Positions 44,500 through 54,867 of a DNA stretch of 64,000 bases are shown piece by piece. The position numbers and the translations under genes were made by a program. The notes beneath the pieces are model-generated. The model was not told the origin of the DNA, ran no database searches, and was given only the letters and a program-made list of their open reading frames with translations. The number at the start of each line of letters is the position of its first letter. Position 1 is the first letter of the stretch. Source of the stretch: SZAS-103 sp038234715 (GTDB lineage Bacteria; Pseudomonadota; Gammaproteobacteria; Xanthomonadales; Xanthomonadaceae); contig JBBQTD010000005.1 in the NCBI GenBank assembly GCA_038234715.1, forward strand, positions 62,001-126,000. Direction: 5' to 3'.

Positions 44500-46829
44500 A
44501 CGACACAGCGCGCGACCCGGTCTGCGGGATGACGGTGGATCCAGCCACGGCGAAGTTCCATGTCGTGCACAAGGGACAGCCGGTGTTTTTCTGCTCGTCG
44601 CGCTGCATGGATAAATTCAAGGCGGAGCCGGACCGCTATGTCGCACTCGTTCCCGCACTCGTTCCCGCACTCGCTCTCGTTCCCGCACCCGTGCCCGCGC
44701 CCGCGCCGGTACCGACTGCTGGCGTCGGAACGCAGTGGACCTGTCCGATGCATCCGCAGATCGTTCGCGACGCCCCCGGCACCTGCCCGATCTGCGGCAT
44801 GGCGCTGGAACCGATGTTGCCGACTGGCGATGAGGAAAATCCGGAACTCAAGGACTTCAGTCGCCGGTTCTGGTGGACCTTGCCGCTGTCGCTCGTCGTG
44901 CTCGCGCTGGCCATGCTTGGGCCGCACCTGACGATGTTCGACACCCGCACGCGAACAATCCTCGAGTTCGCTTTGAGCACTCCCGTGGTGCTGTGGGCGG
45001 GATGGCCGTTCTTCGTGCGCTGTGCGCGGTCTTTGCGCACCGGCAATCTCAACATGTGGACGCTGATCGGCATCGGCGTGGGGGCATCGTATGCGTACAG
45101 CGTCGCAGCTGCATTTGGCTCCGAGCTGTTTCCCGCTTCATTCCGCGAGCACGGCCGGGTCGATGTGTATTTCGAAGCGGCGGCGGTGATTGTCTCGCTC
45201 ACGCTGCTTGGCCAGTTGCTGGAATTGCGCGCGCGCTCGAAGACCTCGGCGGCGATCAAGGCCTTGCTCGGCCTGTCTCCAAAAACGGCGCGACGCCTGC
45301 AAGCCGATGGCCGCGAGGCGGACGTGCCGTTGGCCGATGTGCAGGTCGGCGATCGCCTGCGGGTGCGGCCGGGCGAAAAGGTTCCCGTCGATGGCGAAGT
45401 GCTTGAAGGTGGGTCGAGCATCGACGAATCGATGCTCACCGGCGAATCGATGCCGGTCGCCAAGGCGATCGGCGACAAGGTCATCGGCGCCACGATGAAT
45501 GCAAGCGGCGCGCTGGTGATCAAGGCGACCCGCGTCGGCGCCGACAGCATGCTTGCGCAGATCGTGCAGATGGTCTCGCAGGCGCAGCGCTCGCGTGCAC
45601 CGATGCAGCGCATGGCCGACCAGGTGTCGTACTGGTTCGTGCTCGCCGTGCTCGTTTCAGCGGCGGCGACGTTCGTTGTCTGGGGGCTTTTCGGTCCGTC
45701 GCCCTCGTGGGTCTACGGCGTGATCAACGCGGTGGCGGTGCTGATCATCGCGTGTCCATGCGCGCTGGGGCTCGCGACACCGATGTCGATCATGGTCGCC
45801 ACCGGACGTGCAGCGTCCGCCGGCATCCTGTTCCGCGATGCCGAAGCGATCGAAACCCTGCGCAGGATCGATACGTTGATCGTCGACAAGACCGGCACGC
45901 TGACGGTCGGACGGCCCGCATTTGATCGGGTGATCGCTGTACCCGGCATTGCCGAGGACGAGGTGCTCCGACTTGCAGCCTGCCTAGACCAGGGCAGCGA
46001 GCATCCTCTCGCAGCCGCCATCGTGACGCAAGCCAGGGCGCGCAACCTGGCGCTCGTCGCCGCCGACGATTTCGAATCGACAAGCGGCATCGGTGTGCGA
46101 GGCCACGTGCAGGGAAAAACATTGGCGTTGGGCAACGCCGTGCTGATGCAAAGCCTCGGCGTCGCGGTTGTCGCATTGCAGTCACAGGCCGAAGAACGCC
46201 GCGGCATTGGCGCGAGCGTGATGTTCCTCGCCGTTGACGGCCAGCTTGCGGGATTGATCAGCGTGGCCGATCCGATCAAGGACACCACCGCAAAGGCGCT
46301 CGACGAACTGCGCGCATCCGGCCTGAAGGTCATCATGGCTACAGGCGATGGCGCGACCACTGCGCAGGCCGTCGGCAAGGCGCTGGGCATCAACGAGGTG
46401 CACGGCGAAGTGCGTCCACAGGACAAACTCGACCTCGTGAACCAGCTCAAGGCGGCGGGACGGCGCGTCGCGATGGCAGGCGACGGCATCAACGATGCGC
46501 CCGCACTCGCTGCAGCCGATGTCGGCATCGCGATGGGCACCGGCACCGACGTCGCCATGTCCAGCGCGCAGCTCACCCTGGTCAAGGGCGACCTGCGCGG
46601 CATCGCGCGCGCGCGGGTCTTGTCCGAGGCCACCGTTGCGAACATGAAACAGAATCTGGGGTTTGCACTGCTTTACAACACGCTGGGCGTACCCATCGCT
46701 GCCGGCGTGCTGTATCCGTTCACCGGCCTGCTGCTGTCGCCAATGATCGCCGCACTGGCGATGAGCCTGAGTTCGGTTTCGGTCGTCACCAACGCGTTGC
46801 GGCTGCGCCGGATGCGCTTGCCGTCCTGA
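44496..46829 (+). CDS. P1B-type copper-translocating ATPase with N-terminal YHS and HMBD domains
   Basis: 777 residues. Residues 5-48 are a YHS domain (ARDPVCGMTVDPA), 50-75 a Val-Pro-Ala linker, 80-106 a heavy-metal-binding domain (WTCPMHPQIV, CPICGMALEP). Eight membrane helices follow, with the copper motif CPCALG in helix 6, the phosphorylated Asp in VDKTGTLTVG and GDGINDAPAL. It exports Cu(I) from the cytoplasm. It uses metal-binding modules other than the usual CxxC Atx1-like domains. Last gene of the copper block. Confidence 0.93.
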   Translation: MNDTARDPVCGMTVDPATAKFHVVHKGQPVFFCSSRCMDKFKAEPDRYVALVPALVPALALVPAPVPAPAPVPTAGVGTQWTCPMHPQIVRDAPGTCPICGMALEPMLPTGDEENPELKDFSRRFWWTLPLSLVVLALAMLGPHLTMFDTRTRTILEFALSTPVVLWAGWPFFVRCARSLRTGNLNMWTLIGIGVGASYAYSVAAAFGSELFPASFREHGRVDVYFEAAAVIVSLTLLGQLLELRARSKTSAAIKALLGLSPKTARRLQADGREADVPLADVQVGDRLRVRPGEKVPVDGEVLEGGSSIDESMLTGESMPVAKAIGDKVIGATMNASGALVIKATRVGADSMLAQIVQMVSQAQRSRAPMQRMADQVSYWFVLAVLVSAAATFVVWGLFGPSPSWVYGVINAVAVLIIACPCALGLATPMSIMVATGRAASAGILFRDAEAIETLRRIDTLIVDKTGTLTVGRPAFDRVIAVPGIAEDEVLRLAACLDQGSEHPLAAAIVTQARARNLALVAADDFESTSGIGVRGHVQGKTLALGNAVLMQSLGVAVVALQSQAEERRGIGASVMFLAVDGQLAGLISVADPIKDTTAKALDELRASGLKVIMATGDGATTAQAVGKALGINEVHGEVRPQDKLDLVNQLKAAGRRVAMAGDGINDAPALAAADVGIAMGTGTDVAMSSAQLTLVKGDLRGIARARVLSEATVANMKQNLGFALLYNTLGVPIAAGVLYPFTGLLLSPMIAALAMSLSSVSVVTNALRLRRMRLPS
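44646..44714 (+). repeat. Val-Pro-Ala-rich in-frame repeat in the Cu-ATPase linker
   Basis: Degenerate 12-bp units (CTCGTTCCCGCA) encode LVPALVPALALVPAPVPAPA-like linker residues 51-73. It probably arose by slippage and separates the YHS domain from the HMBD. Confidence 0.7.
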
Positions 46830-46909
46830 TTGCCAAGACGATCCGTCGGCCCTGCGCAACGCGCCAGACGTCGCCCACATCGATCCGCGCGAACGGCGCT
46901 TCGGTCGAC

Positions 46910-47140
46910 TCAACCGCCTCTTGCAGCGACGATCATTTCCATCCAGTGGTCGTAACGCCTGCGCACCGCAGCCAGGTCCTCGCCCTCGAAATCGTCTGCG
47001 GCAAACCCCGTGTCCTGCCACGCCTGGTGCAACTGGGCCGGAACCGGATGCGTCCGCAGCAGCACCCCGATGATGGCAGCGTCCATGATCTGTTCGATCT
47101 GCAGCACGCGCACGGACCGTGCGAGTTCTTCGAGTGTCAT
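46910..47140 (-). CDS. Small unknown protein (76 aa)
   Basis: From ATG 47140 (AGGAG 7 bp upstream) the protein reads MTLEELARSVRVLQIEQIMD and continues with a helical middle and an acidic helix ending DHWMEMIVAARGG. Highly helical and soluble, function not recognised. It is convergent with the Cu-ATPase gene. Confidence 0.68.
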   Translation of the reverse strand: MTLEELARSVRVLQIEQIMDAAIIGVLLRTHPVPAQLHQAWQDTGFAADDFEGEDLAAVRRRYDHWMEMIVAARGG

Positions 47141-47196
47141 GGCGTTCTCCTGGGGTGGGGGCGTTGGCGGCTTACATCCTACAGGCAGGGACCGCC

Positions 47197-47273
47197 GGTG
47201 AAGGGGAGGCCGGGAGGTGTGCTCTTGCTGCACGTAGTACGCGAGCAACCCCTCCCCAACCCTCCCCTTCACC
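47197..47273. repeat. Long inverted repeat
   Basis: Perfect 13-bp arms GGTGAAGGGGAGG (47197-47209) and CCTCCCCTTCACC (47261-47273), with partly paired inner sequence GGGAGG/CCCTCC. It can form one large hairpin. Located between two genes, next to a gene remnant; similar G/C-rich intergenic repeats are common in this bacterial order. Confidence 0.6.
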
Positions 47274-47375
47274 TGGAGTGAAAGGGAGGGAGCAGTGAAG
47301 CGCGGGCCGGGCCGCCATGGCGCGGCTCATTTTCATTCTGCGCGTTTGCGCGCTACGCGCAACCGCGCATTACTG

Positions 47376-47594
47376 GCGAATCGACCGCGCGCGTACGAGG
47401 ATTTCGCGGCGGTCGCGCAGGACCTGATCAAGCGCGGGGTGACGTCGGCGAAGCATCTGGGCGCGGAAGGCGGCAGCAATGGCGGCCTGCTGATGGGCAA
47501 CATGCTCACCGTGTATCCGCAGCTGTTTGGCCCGATCGCATGCGAAGTGTCACTCCTCGACATGAATCGCTACTCGCACCGGTTGATGTCAATC
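47376..47594 (+). pseudogene. Prolyl oligopeptidase (S9) remnant containing the active-site serine motif
   Basis: The frame reads AYEDFAAVAQDLIKRGVTS, then KHLGAEGGSNGGLLMGNMLT and ends near EVSLLDMNRYSH. This is the S9 catalytic segment around the serine of GGSNGG. Sequence before 47376 and after about 47594 is not S9-like, and a glutathione S-transferase gene occupies the opposite strand from 47589. Only about 70 residues remain of an enzyme of about 700. Confidence 0.7.
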
Positions 47595-48236
47595 ACGGTC
47601 TGGCGCACCGAGGGGGAAGAACGGCCTATAGGGCCGCGCCTCATTGACGACACGAGCTATCGATCCGTGTGCCAGCAGCCGGGAGCGATAGGATCCAAGC
47701 GTGCCGTCGGGAACCGGATGCACCCAATCCGCGTAGAACAACGCTGGGGCTGCCGCACAATCCGCGATGCTGAATTGGTCGCCGATTGCCCATTCGTGGC
47801 AGATGTGATTGGCCAGCCAGGCGTAGGATTTATCCAGGTTCGTCTTTGCCTCTGCGATCCTGTCCGGTTCTTGGCGATCCGCTGGGCGAAGTGCCTCCCC
47901 CACGATCTGTTGCATTGGCCCGGCAATATAGGAATCGAATACATCGGCAAGCATGCGCGCATTGAGTGCGGCGTCGGGGTTACTCGGGATCATTGTCGGC
48001 GCGGAACCAATGCGGTCGAGATATTCGATGACCGCATTCGATTGCGTAACCGTACGGTCGCCGTCGACAAGAGCGGGAAACTGGCCTGTAGGAGATAGCT
48101 CCCTCATTCGTGCGGTGTTTTCAGCATGATCGGCATCAACCATATGGAACTCAAAAGGTACGTTTCGTTCATAAGCTGCAATGAGTGGCTTCCACGCGAA
48201 GGAAGCAAAAGGATGACCGTACAGATGAATTGTCAT
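47589..48236 (-). CDS. Glutathione S-transferase family protein
   Basis: 215 residues. The N-terminal thioredoxin-like domain starts MTIHLYGHPFASFAWKPLIA and has SPTGQFPALVDGD and TVTQSNAVIEYLD (the cis-Pro and glutathione-binding segments). A helical C-terminal domain includes GDQFSIADCAAAP. It conjugates glutathione or acts in detoxification; the substrate is unknown. ATG 48236 gives the normal N-terminus. It faces the S9 remnant and is divergent from the ArnT-like gene. Confidence 0.9.
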   Translation of the reverse strand: MTIHLYGHPFASFAWKPLIAAYERNVPFEFHMVDADHAENTARMRELSPTGQFPALVDGDRTVTQSNAVIEYLDRIGSAPTMIPSNPDAALNARMLADVFDSYIAGPMQQIVGEALRPADRQEPDRIAEAKTNLDKSYAWLANHICHEWAIGDQFSIADCAAAPALFYADWVHPVPDGTLGSYRSRLLAHGSIARVVNEARPYRPFFPLGAPDRD

Positions 48237-48427
48237 TGCGAGCTCTCGTCGGTGCGGAATTATTGCATTGGACGGCGAAAGCCCGGTGGGCCTCAAGGTC
48301 GGACTGGGATGCCTTTGCTGTACGCTTCGCGCCGCAACCATCCCGCCACTCTCCCCCTGCTCGCCAAGCGGCAATGGGAGGGTCCAATGCACTAGGATTG
48401 CATGGCTTTCCGCATCCGGCGTTCTGA

Positions 48428-50197
48428 ATGAGTTCGAGCCTCTCCCCTGTACTTCCGCTGCCCGTCGCGACGCAGCGATCAGCCCACGATCGCCGCAGGT
48501 TCTGGCTGTTCATGCTGTTCGCGTTGCTGTTCCTGGCTGCGGGCATCGGGCTGCGCGATCCGTGGCCGTCGGACGAACCGCGTTTTACATTGGCGGCAAA
48601 GCAGATGGTCGAATCCGGCGATTGGCTGTTCCCGCATCGCGGCATCGAGTTGTATTCGGACAAGCCGCCGATGCTGATGTGGATGGAAGCGGCAGGCTTT
48701 GAGGTTCTGCACAGCTGGCGCGTCGCGTTCCTGCTGCCATCGCTGTTCGCCGGATTGCTCACTCTTGCGTTGACGTACGACCTCGGCCGCCGGCTGTGGA
48801 ATCCAAAGGTCGGATTGTTTGCGGCAGGCGCGTTGCTGGCGACGTTCCAGTTCGTGTTCCAGGTCAAGCGCGCGCAGATCGATCCGCTGGTGATGGGCTG
48901 GATCACGCTGGCGAACTGGGGGCTGCTGCTGCATTTCCTGCGCGGGCCGAACTGGCGCGCGTACTGGATCGGATGCTTCGCCGCGGGCCTTGGCGTGATC
49001 ACCAAGGGCGTGGGCTTCCTTGCGTTGCTGCTGTTCCTGCCGTATGCGTTCGCGTGCTGGCGCAACTGGGACGTGACGCGCACATTCGACGCGCCAGAAT
49101 CGCGCGCATCGATTGCATTGCGCTGGCTCGGTGGCGGCGTTGCGTTCGTGCTCGCGCTGGCGCTGTGGCTTGCGCCGATGCTGCTGGCCGCGAAGGCGCG
49201 CGGTGGACCGGAGTACGGCGCGTACGTGCACGACATCCTGTTCCACCAGACCGCGCAGCGTTATGCGGATGCGTGGGGCCACGCACAGCCGTTTTGGTAC
49301 TTCGTTCCGATCGTGCTGTTCGCGTGGCTGCCGATGTCATTGGGGTACATCGGTGCGGCGCCGCTCTGGTGGCGCGACCTGAAAGCCGGCGATGCGCGGA
49401 TCATGCTGCCGTTGGTTTGGTCGGCGATGCTGCTGGTGTTCTTCAGTTTCACCAGCGGCAAGCGCGATATGTACATGATGCCGGCGATGCCGATGATCGC
49501 ACTCGCGCTGGCGCCTTACCTGTCCGGCCTGGTGGCGACGCGCTGGTTGCGCAACACCGCATTCGCGATGGCGCTGGTGGGCGGCGTGTTGTTCACGGCG
49601 ATCGGATTGTCTGCGTTGCTGGGGCATCCGCCGCGTGCGGTCGAGCGCCTGGTGGAACAGCGCGAGATGGGCGATCTCGAGCGCATGCTCTGGTACATGC
49701 TGGTGACGATTGGCGCGGTGTTCCTGGTGCTGTGCGCGTGGCTGCGCACGCGGCGCGGCGCGCACGCATTGCTGGCCGGCATCTGCGCGATGTGGCTGGC
49801 GTGGAGCCTGTGGGCGTATCCATTGCTCAACGATTCGAGTTCGGCGGCCGGGGTGATGCGCAAGGTCGGTCGCATCCTTGGACCCGATGCGCAACTCGGC
49901 ATGGTGGCGTGGAAGGAGCAGAACCTGTTGATGGCGGATCGGCCTGCGCGCGATTTTGGATTCGCACAGCCGACCCCGCGGCAGTTCGCCGATGCCGTGA
50001 ACTGGCAGGCGCAATCGCCACGGCAGCGCTGGATCTTCATCCTCGATACTGCGATCGGGAACTGCGTGGATCGCAGCGTGGCGACACCGATCGGCCACGC
50101 AAACCGTCGCGACTGGTGGCTGTTCCGCGCCAACGCGGTCGTTCCCGGCTGCGTGCCGCCCGTCCAATCGCTGCACGAGCCGGACCCCGGCGCGTGA
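48428..50197 (+). CDS. ArnT/GT39-like membrane glycosyltransferase
   Basis: 589 residues, about eleven membrane helices. The first periplasmic loop carries LRDPWPSDEPRFTLAAKQMV, the conserved acidic active-site motif of ArnT-type lipid-linked sugar transferases, followed by GDWLFPHRGIELYSDKPPM. It probably transfers a sugar from polyprenyl phosphate to lipid A or another envelope target. No arn genes are next to it, so the donor sugar is open. Confidence 0.85.
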   Translation: MSSSLSPVLPLPVATQRSAHDRRRFWLFMLFALLFLAAGIGLRDPWPSDEPRFTLAAKQMVESGDWLFPHRGIELYSDKPPMLMWMEAAGFEVLHSWRVAFLLPSLFAGLLTLALTYDLGRRLWNPKVGLFAAGALLATFQFVFQVKRAQIDPLVMGWITLANWGLLLHFLRGPNWRAYWIGCFAAGLGVITKGVGFLALLLFLPYAFACWRNWDVTRTFDAPESRASIALRWLGGGVAFVLALALWLAPMLLAAKARGGPEYGAYVHDILFHQTAQRYADAWGHAQPFWYFVPIVLFAWLPMSLGYIGAAPLWWRDLKAGDARIMLPLVWSAMLLVFFSFTSGKRDMYMMPAMPMIALALAPYLSGLVATRWLRNTAFAMALVGGVLFTAIGLSALLGHPPRAVERLVEQREMGDLERMLWYMLVTIGAVFLVLCAWLRTRRGAHALLAGICAMWLAWSLWAYPLLNDSSSAAGVMRKVGRILGPDAQLGMVAWKEQNLLMADRPARDFGFAQPTPRQFADAVNWQAQSPRQRWIFILDTAIGNCVDRSVATPIGHANRRDWWLFRANAVVPGCVPPVQSLHEPDPGA

Positions 50198-50284
50198 TGA
50201 TTTATGCTGTTCGCGCCGACACGAACCAACCCCTCTCCTTGACCAATTTGCGCGCTTCCACGAAGCCACCGCAGGAGCCCCGCC

Positions 50285-50833
50285 ATGGCGCTTGACCTCG
50301 TTCCGACCGGCCGCGACGTGCCGAACGAAATCAATGTCGTGATCGAGATCCCGAAGGACGCCGAACCCGTGAAGTACGAGGTCGACAAGGCGACCGGGGC
50401 GATCTTCGTCGACCGCGTGCTGTCGACTCCGATGCGCTACCCGTGCAACTACGGCTACGTTCCGCACACGCTTTGCGGCGACGGCGATCCGGTGGACGTG
50501 CTGGTGGTGATCCCGATGCCGCTGATCCCGGGCTCGGTGATCTGCTGCCGCCCGGTCGGCATGCTCAGCATGACCGATGAAGCCGGCGCCGACACCAAGC
50601 TGCTCGCGGTGCCGATCGACAAGGTGTTCTCCGGATACGCGCACATCCGCGACATCGGCGACGTGCCACAACATTGGCGCGACCGGATCGGCCATTTCTT
50701 CGCGCACTACAAGGACCTTGAGCCCGGCAAGTGGGTGAAGATTGAAGGCTGGCAGGACGCTGCTGCCGCGCGCCAGGAAATTCTCGATTGCGTCGGGCGC
50801 TTCGAGGCAACTGCGGACAAGCCGCACTTCTGA
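50285..50833 (+). CDS. ppa: Inorganic pyrophosphatase
   Basis: 182 residues, a standard soluble family I pyrophosphatase. It shows RYPCNYGYVPHTLCGDGDPVDVLVV-type segment (metal-binding Asp residues in DGDPVDVLV) and a Lys-rich end (KDLEPGKWVKIEGW). It drives biosynthetic reactions by removing pyrophosphate. GGAG lies 8 bp before ATG 50285. Single gene, convergent with the next. Confidence 0.97.
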   Translation: MALDLVPTGRDVPNEINVVIEIPKDAEPVKYEVDKATGAIFVDRVLSTPMRYPCNYGYVPHTLCGDGDPVDVLVVIPMPLIPGSVICCRPVGMLSMTDEAGADTKLLAVPIDKVFSGYAHIRDIGDVPQHWRDRIGHFFAHYKDLEPGKWVKIEGWQDAAAARQEILDCVGRFEATADKPHF

Positions 50834-50841
50834 CCGGAATC

Positions 50842-50870
50842 CAAAAAGCCGCTCTCCCGCCGGGAGAGCG
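50842..50870 (-). terminator. Hairpin terminator between ppa and the secreted-protein gene
   Basis: A perfect 9-bp stem CGCTCTCCC (50850-50858)/GGGAGAGCG (50862-50870) with a 3-nt loop. Read on the minus strand it is followed by GCTTTTTGG, a good T-tract, so it best ends the gene at 50933-51487. It may also stop ppa transcripts. Confidence 0.7.
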
Positions 50871-50932
50871 ACTTCGGAAACAAGAGAGCCTGGTTGTTGC
50901 CTGCGCGCAACGCGCGGCGTCCGCACTGCTGC

Positions 50933-51487
50933 CTACTTCTTCAGGCGTCGATAGATCAGGTCGAAGCTGGGGGTCCAGGTCTTTCCGCCATCGTCGGAAG
51001 CCGCGCCCGCCTGTTCGACGCTGCCATCGGCATGTGGGGTGTATGTCATGCGGGTCCGCTGGGTCGGTTTGCCGGGTTGCGGCCAGACGCCTTCGAGGAC
51101 CATTGCGTTGCCGTTCCAGCCGCCGCTGAAATCCGCGCGTGAGCCCGACGCGTCGACCCAGGTCTGCCGCCATCTCCCTTCACTCGCGACATAGATGTTG
51201 AGGCTGCCGCCTTCGCCGCCCGGCTTGAGCGGCATCCAGTTCTCGCGCACTGCGCAGCCCGCGTAGAGTTTTTCGACGAGGCTGGTTGCGGTCTGCTGGC
51301 CGGGCTTCGCGGCCGTCGCCACCGTCCAGTGACCAACCCAGAAATCGAATTGGCGACTTTCGGGGGAATGGCAGCCCGGCGGTGTGGGCGGCGGTGCGGC
51401 GGGCGTCTGCGCAAGCAGCGCGGATGACATCGTCGCGCCGAGGAAGAGCATCGCGGCGATCGCGGCGACTCTGGAACGTGTCATCAA
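50933..51487 (-). CDS. Secreted DUF1579-like protein
   Basis: 184 residues with a signal peptide (VAAIAAMLFLGATMSSALLA) and the motif RQFDFWVGHWTVATA, characteristic of lipocalin-like DUF1579 proteins. The rest is beta-strand-rich (GSLNIYVASEGRWRQTWVD, RMTYTPHADGS). Function unknown. It follows the TfpX-like gene by 13 bp on the same strand, so the two are probably co-transcribed and end at the hairpin at 50842. Confidence 0.78.
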   Translation of the reverse strand: MMTRSRVAAIAAMLFLGATMSSALLAQTPAAPPPTPPGCHSPESRQFDFWVGHWTVATAAKPGQQTATSLVEKLYAGCAVRENWMPLKPGGEGGSLNIYVASEGRWRQTWVDASGSRADFSGGWNGNAMVLEGVWPQPGKPTQRTRMTYTPHADGSVEQAGAASDDGGKTWTPSFDLIYRRLKK

Positions 51488-51500
51488 ACGTCTCCGGTTG

Positions 51501-52259
51501 TCAGAATGTCTCGGTAACCAGCATCTTTACTGGCATGGCCGTCTTCGCGTCGATGACGACTGCCACCCACGCCTGCCGTGCCCTCAGCCGGAGGCAACGC
51601 ACATCTGCTTCCTTCAATTTGGAGGCGGCCATGTACGCGTCGACAATCTTCGCACTCCCTGGTTCCACCTTGCGCAACTTCTCCAGCGTCCAGGCTTGTT
51701 TCAGGACGTCCTGCGTGTGTTCCGCGTAAGGCGTGAAGAGCTTCGGCAACATGTTCACGTCTTTCCCGCCGAGCGCGGCAACGACGATCTCGTTGCGCTC
51801 CTTGGGATCGATGGGAATCGCTGCGTAGACAAGCACGGGACCGCCGAGCGGCGGATGGCTGAACTGCGCGAGCTTGGCCTTCGCATAGTCGCGGGGGTCG
51901 ATGTCGACGACCGCGGAGACCTGGAACTGGTCCTTGGCGAACACGATGAACGCGGGGCGCGCAAGGTAGACGATTCGCATGCCGTAGGCAACCGCGGCGA
52001 GCTGCAGCGCGGCGATAACCAGCAGATCGAACGTCATCCCGCGCTTCCCCTGGCGGTAGACCGCGAGAGTGATCAACGGACCGATCACCACGTCGACGCT
52101 GACAAGGAGGAGGAGCAGGTGATTGCCCCCCGAGGCCGTGAACAGCGGGCCGGGAAACCAGATGGCGAGCATGATCGCCAGGACCGCCGTCGCGATCACT
52201 GCGCTGATCAGCAGATGCAGGCCGGACGCATGCCAGCGCGTGACCTTCTTGATTCCCAT
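51501..52259 (-). CDS. TfpX/TfpZ-type type IV pilin accessory protein
   Basis: 252 residues with three membrane segments (HLLISAVIATAVLAIMLAIW, LLLLLVSVDVVIGPLITLAV, LLVIAALQLAAVAYGMRIVY) and a periplasmic domain with RPAFIVFAKDQFQVSAVVD. This pattern matches TfpX/TfpZ proteins, which in other bacteria help assemble or modify specific pilins. No pilin gene lies beside it here, so it is orphaned or its pilin is elsewhere. Start ATG 52259 gives the typical N-terminus; ATG 52280 is possible. Confidence 0.82.
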   Translation of the reverse strand: MGIKKVTRWHASGLHLLISAVIATAVLAIMLAIWFPGPLFTASGGNHLLLLLVSVDVVIGPLITLAVYRQGKRGMTFDLLVIAALQLAAVAYGMRIVYLARPAFIVFAKDQFQVSAVVDIDPRDYAKAKLAQFSHPPLGGPVLVYAAIPIDPKERNEIVVAALGGKDVNMLPKLFTPYAEHTQDVLKQAWTLEKLRKVEPGSAKIVDAYMAASKLKEADVRCLRLRARQAWVAVVIDAKTAMPVKMLVTETF

Positions 52260-52446
52260 GGGTGGAAAATATAGCGCCATGGGGCTCCGGCCGGCAACGT
52301 GGCAACGCGACCGCAAGCCAGCGTTGCAACTTCCGTACCATGGGAAGATCAATCAACCGCGCTGCGCGCCCGTGAGCATCGGGTACGCACAGGCCGATGT
52401 CCTCTTCGGGCCGGCGACCAAGTCGAGGACCGGCCGTTGACGACTG

Positions 52447-54330
<1,884 letters not shown>

Positions 54331-54426
54331 GGTGGTGCCCTCTTGTGCGCGTCCTGCGCCAAACCGCGCTTCCTGCGCGGACAGCAAACGGGAGAGCACC
54401 GCATGGGCAGCGCCGATTGCGCTGTT

Positions 54427-54530
54427 GCGAAGCCTCCCTACGCCGGGATCAGCCGGATCAGGTTCGAAGGGTCTATCTCAGCCTGCGGGCACTGGCTTGC
54501 ACCAATTCCACGCTGGCACCCCTGCTTCGC
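54427..54530 (-). promoter_or_regulatory. TPP riboswitch (THI element) controlling thiC
   Basis: Read on the minus strand, the P1 stem is GCGAAGC/GCTTCGC (outermost bases 54530 and 54427). Inside are the conserved core elements CTGAGA (54476-54481), ACCCTT, GAACCTGATC and CCGGCGTAGGGA. TPP binding should lower thiC expression. It ends 96 bp before the thiC ATG. Confidence 0.95.
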
Positions 54531-54667
54531 CGACCATTTCACCACGCATGCGCCCGCGGGGCCACTCTGGCGACGCGGCGCTGCGTGCCTTGACAGCGAC
54601 CGCAATGAAATGTTCTTCTCGACCCATGCCGCGATGCAACATCCAGCACCCCCATGCCTACGACCCA

Positions 54668-54778
54668 ATGCGTGCCATGGGTGCGCGTCGGGCTGCGTTG
54701 CAGGTCGCTGTTGTACACATCCTGACTACGACCCGCACGACGACTCCATCCGGGGTGCGGACGGGCGTGTCCAGCTGA
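54668..54778 (+). CDS. thrL: Threonine operon leader peptide (ThrL-like)
   Basis: 36 residues from ATG 54668 (or 33 from ATG 54677), ending in a threonine run ILTTTRTTTPSG and TGVSS-stop. Six Thr codons in seven positions stand directly before an attenuator hairpin set and 90 bp ahead of thrA. Ribosome stalling at these codons when Thr-tRNA is scarce would allow thrABC transcription, as for Escherichia coli thrL. The sequence itself is not conserved with the E. coli peptide. Confidence 0.75.
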   Translation: MRAMGARRAALQVAVVHILTTTRTTTPSGVRTGVSS

Positions 54779-54818
54779 ACTGAAGTCACGCCGCTCCGCA
54801 CCCCAGACCGGGTGCGAA
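54732..54818 (+). promoter_or_regulatory. Transcription attenuator of thrABC
   Basis: Region 1 CCGCAC (54733-54738, inside the Thr codons) can pair with GTGCGG (54755-54760 area). Region 2 GGGGTGCGGA (54752-54761) pairs perfectly over 10 bp with region 3 TCCGCACCCC (54795-54804). Region 3 CGCACCC (54797-54803) pairs with region 4 GGGTGCG (54810-54816). The pairings are mutually exclusive, as in classical attenuation. The T-tract after region 4 is weak. Confidence 0.7.
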
Positions 54819-54867
54819 CCGTTTGAGCGCACTCGAATCTGGACGCGGGCCCCAACAGGAGCTCCGA

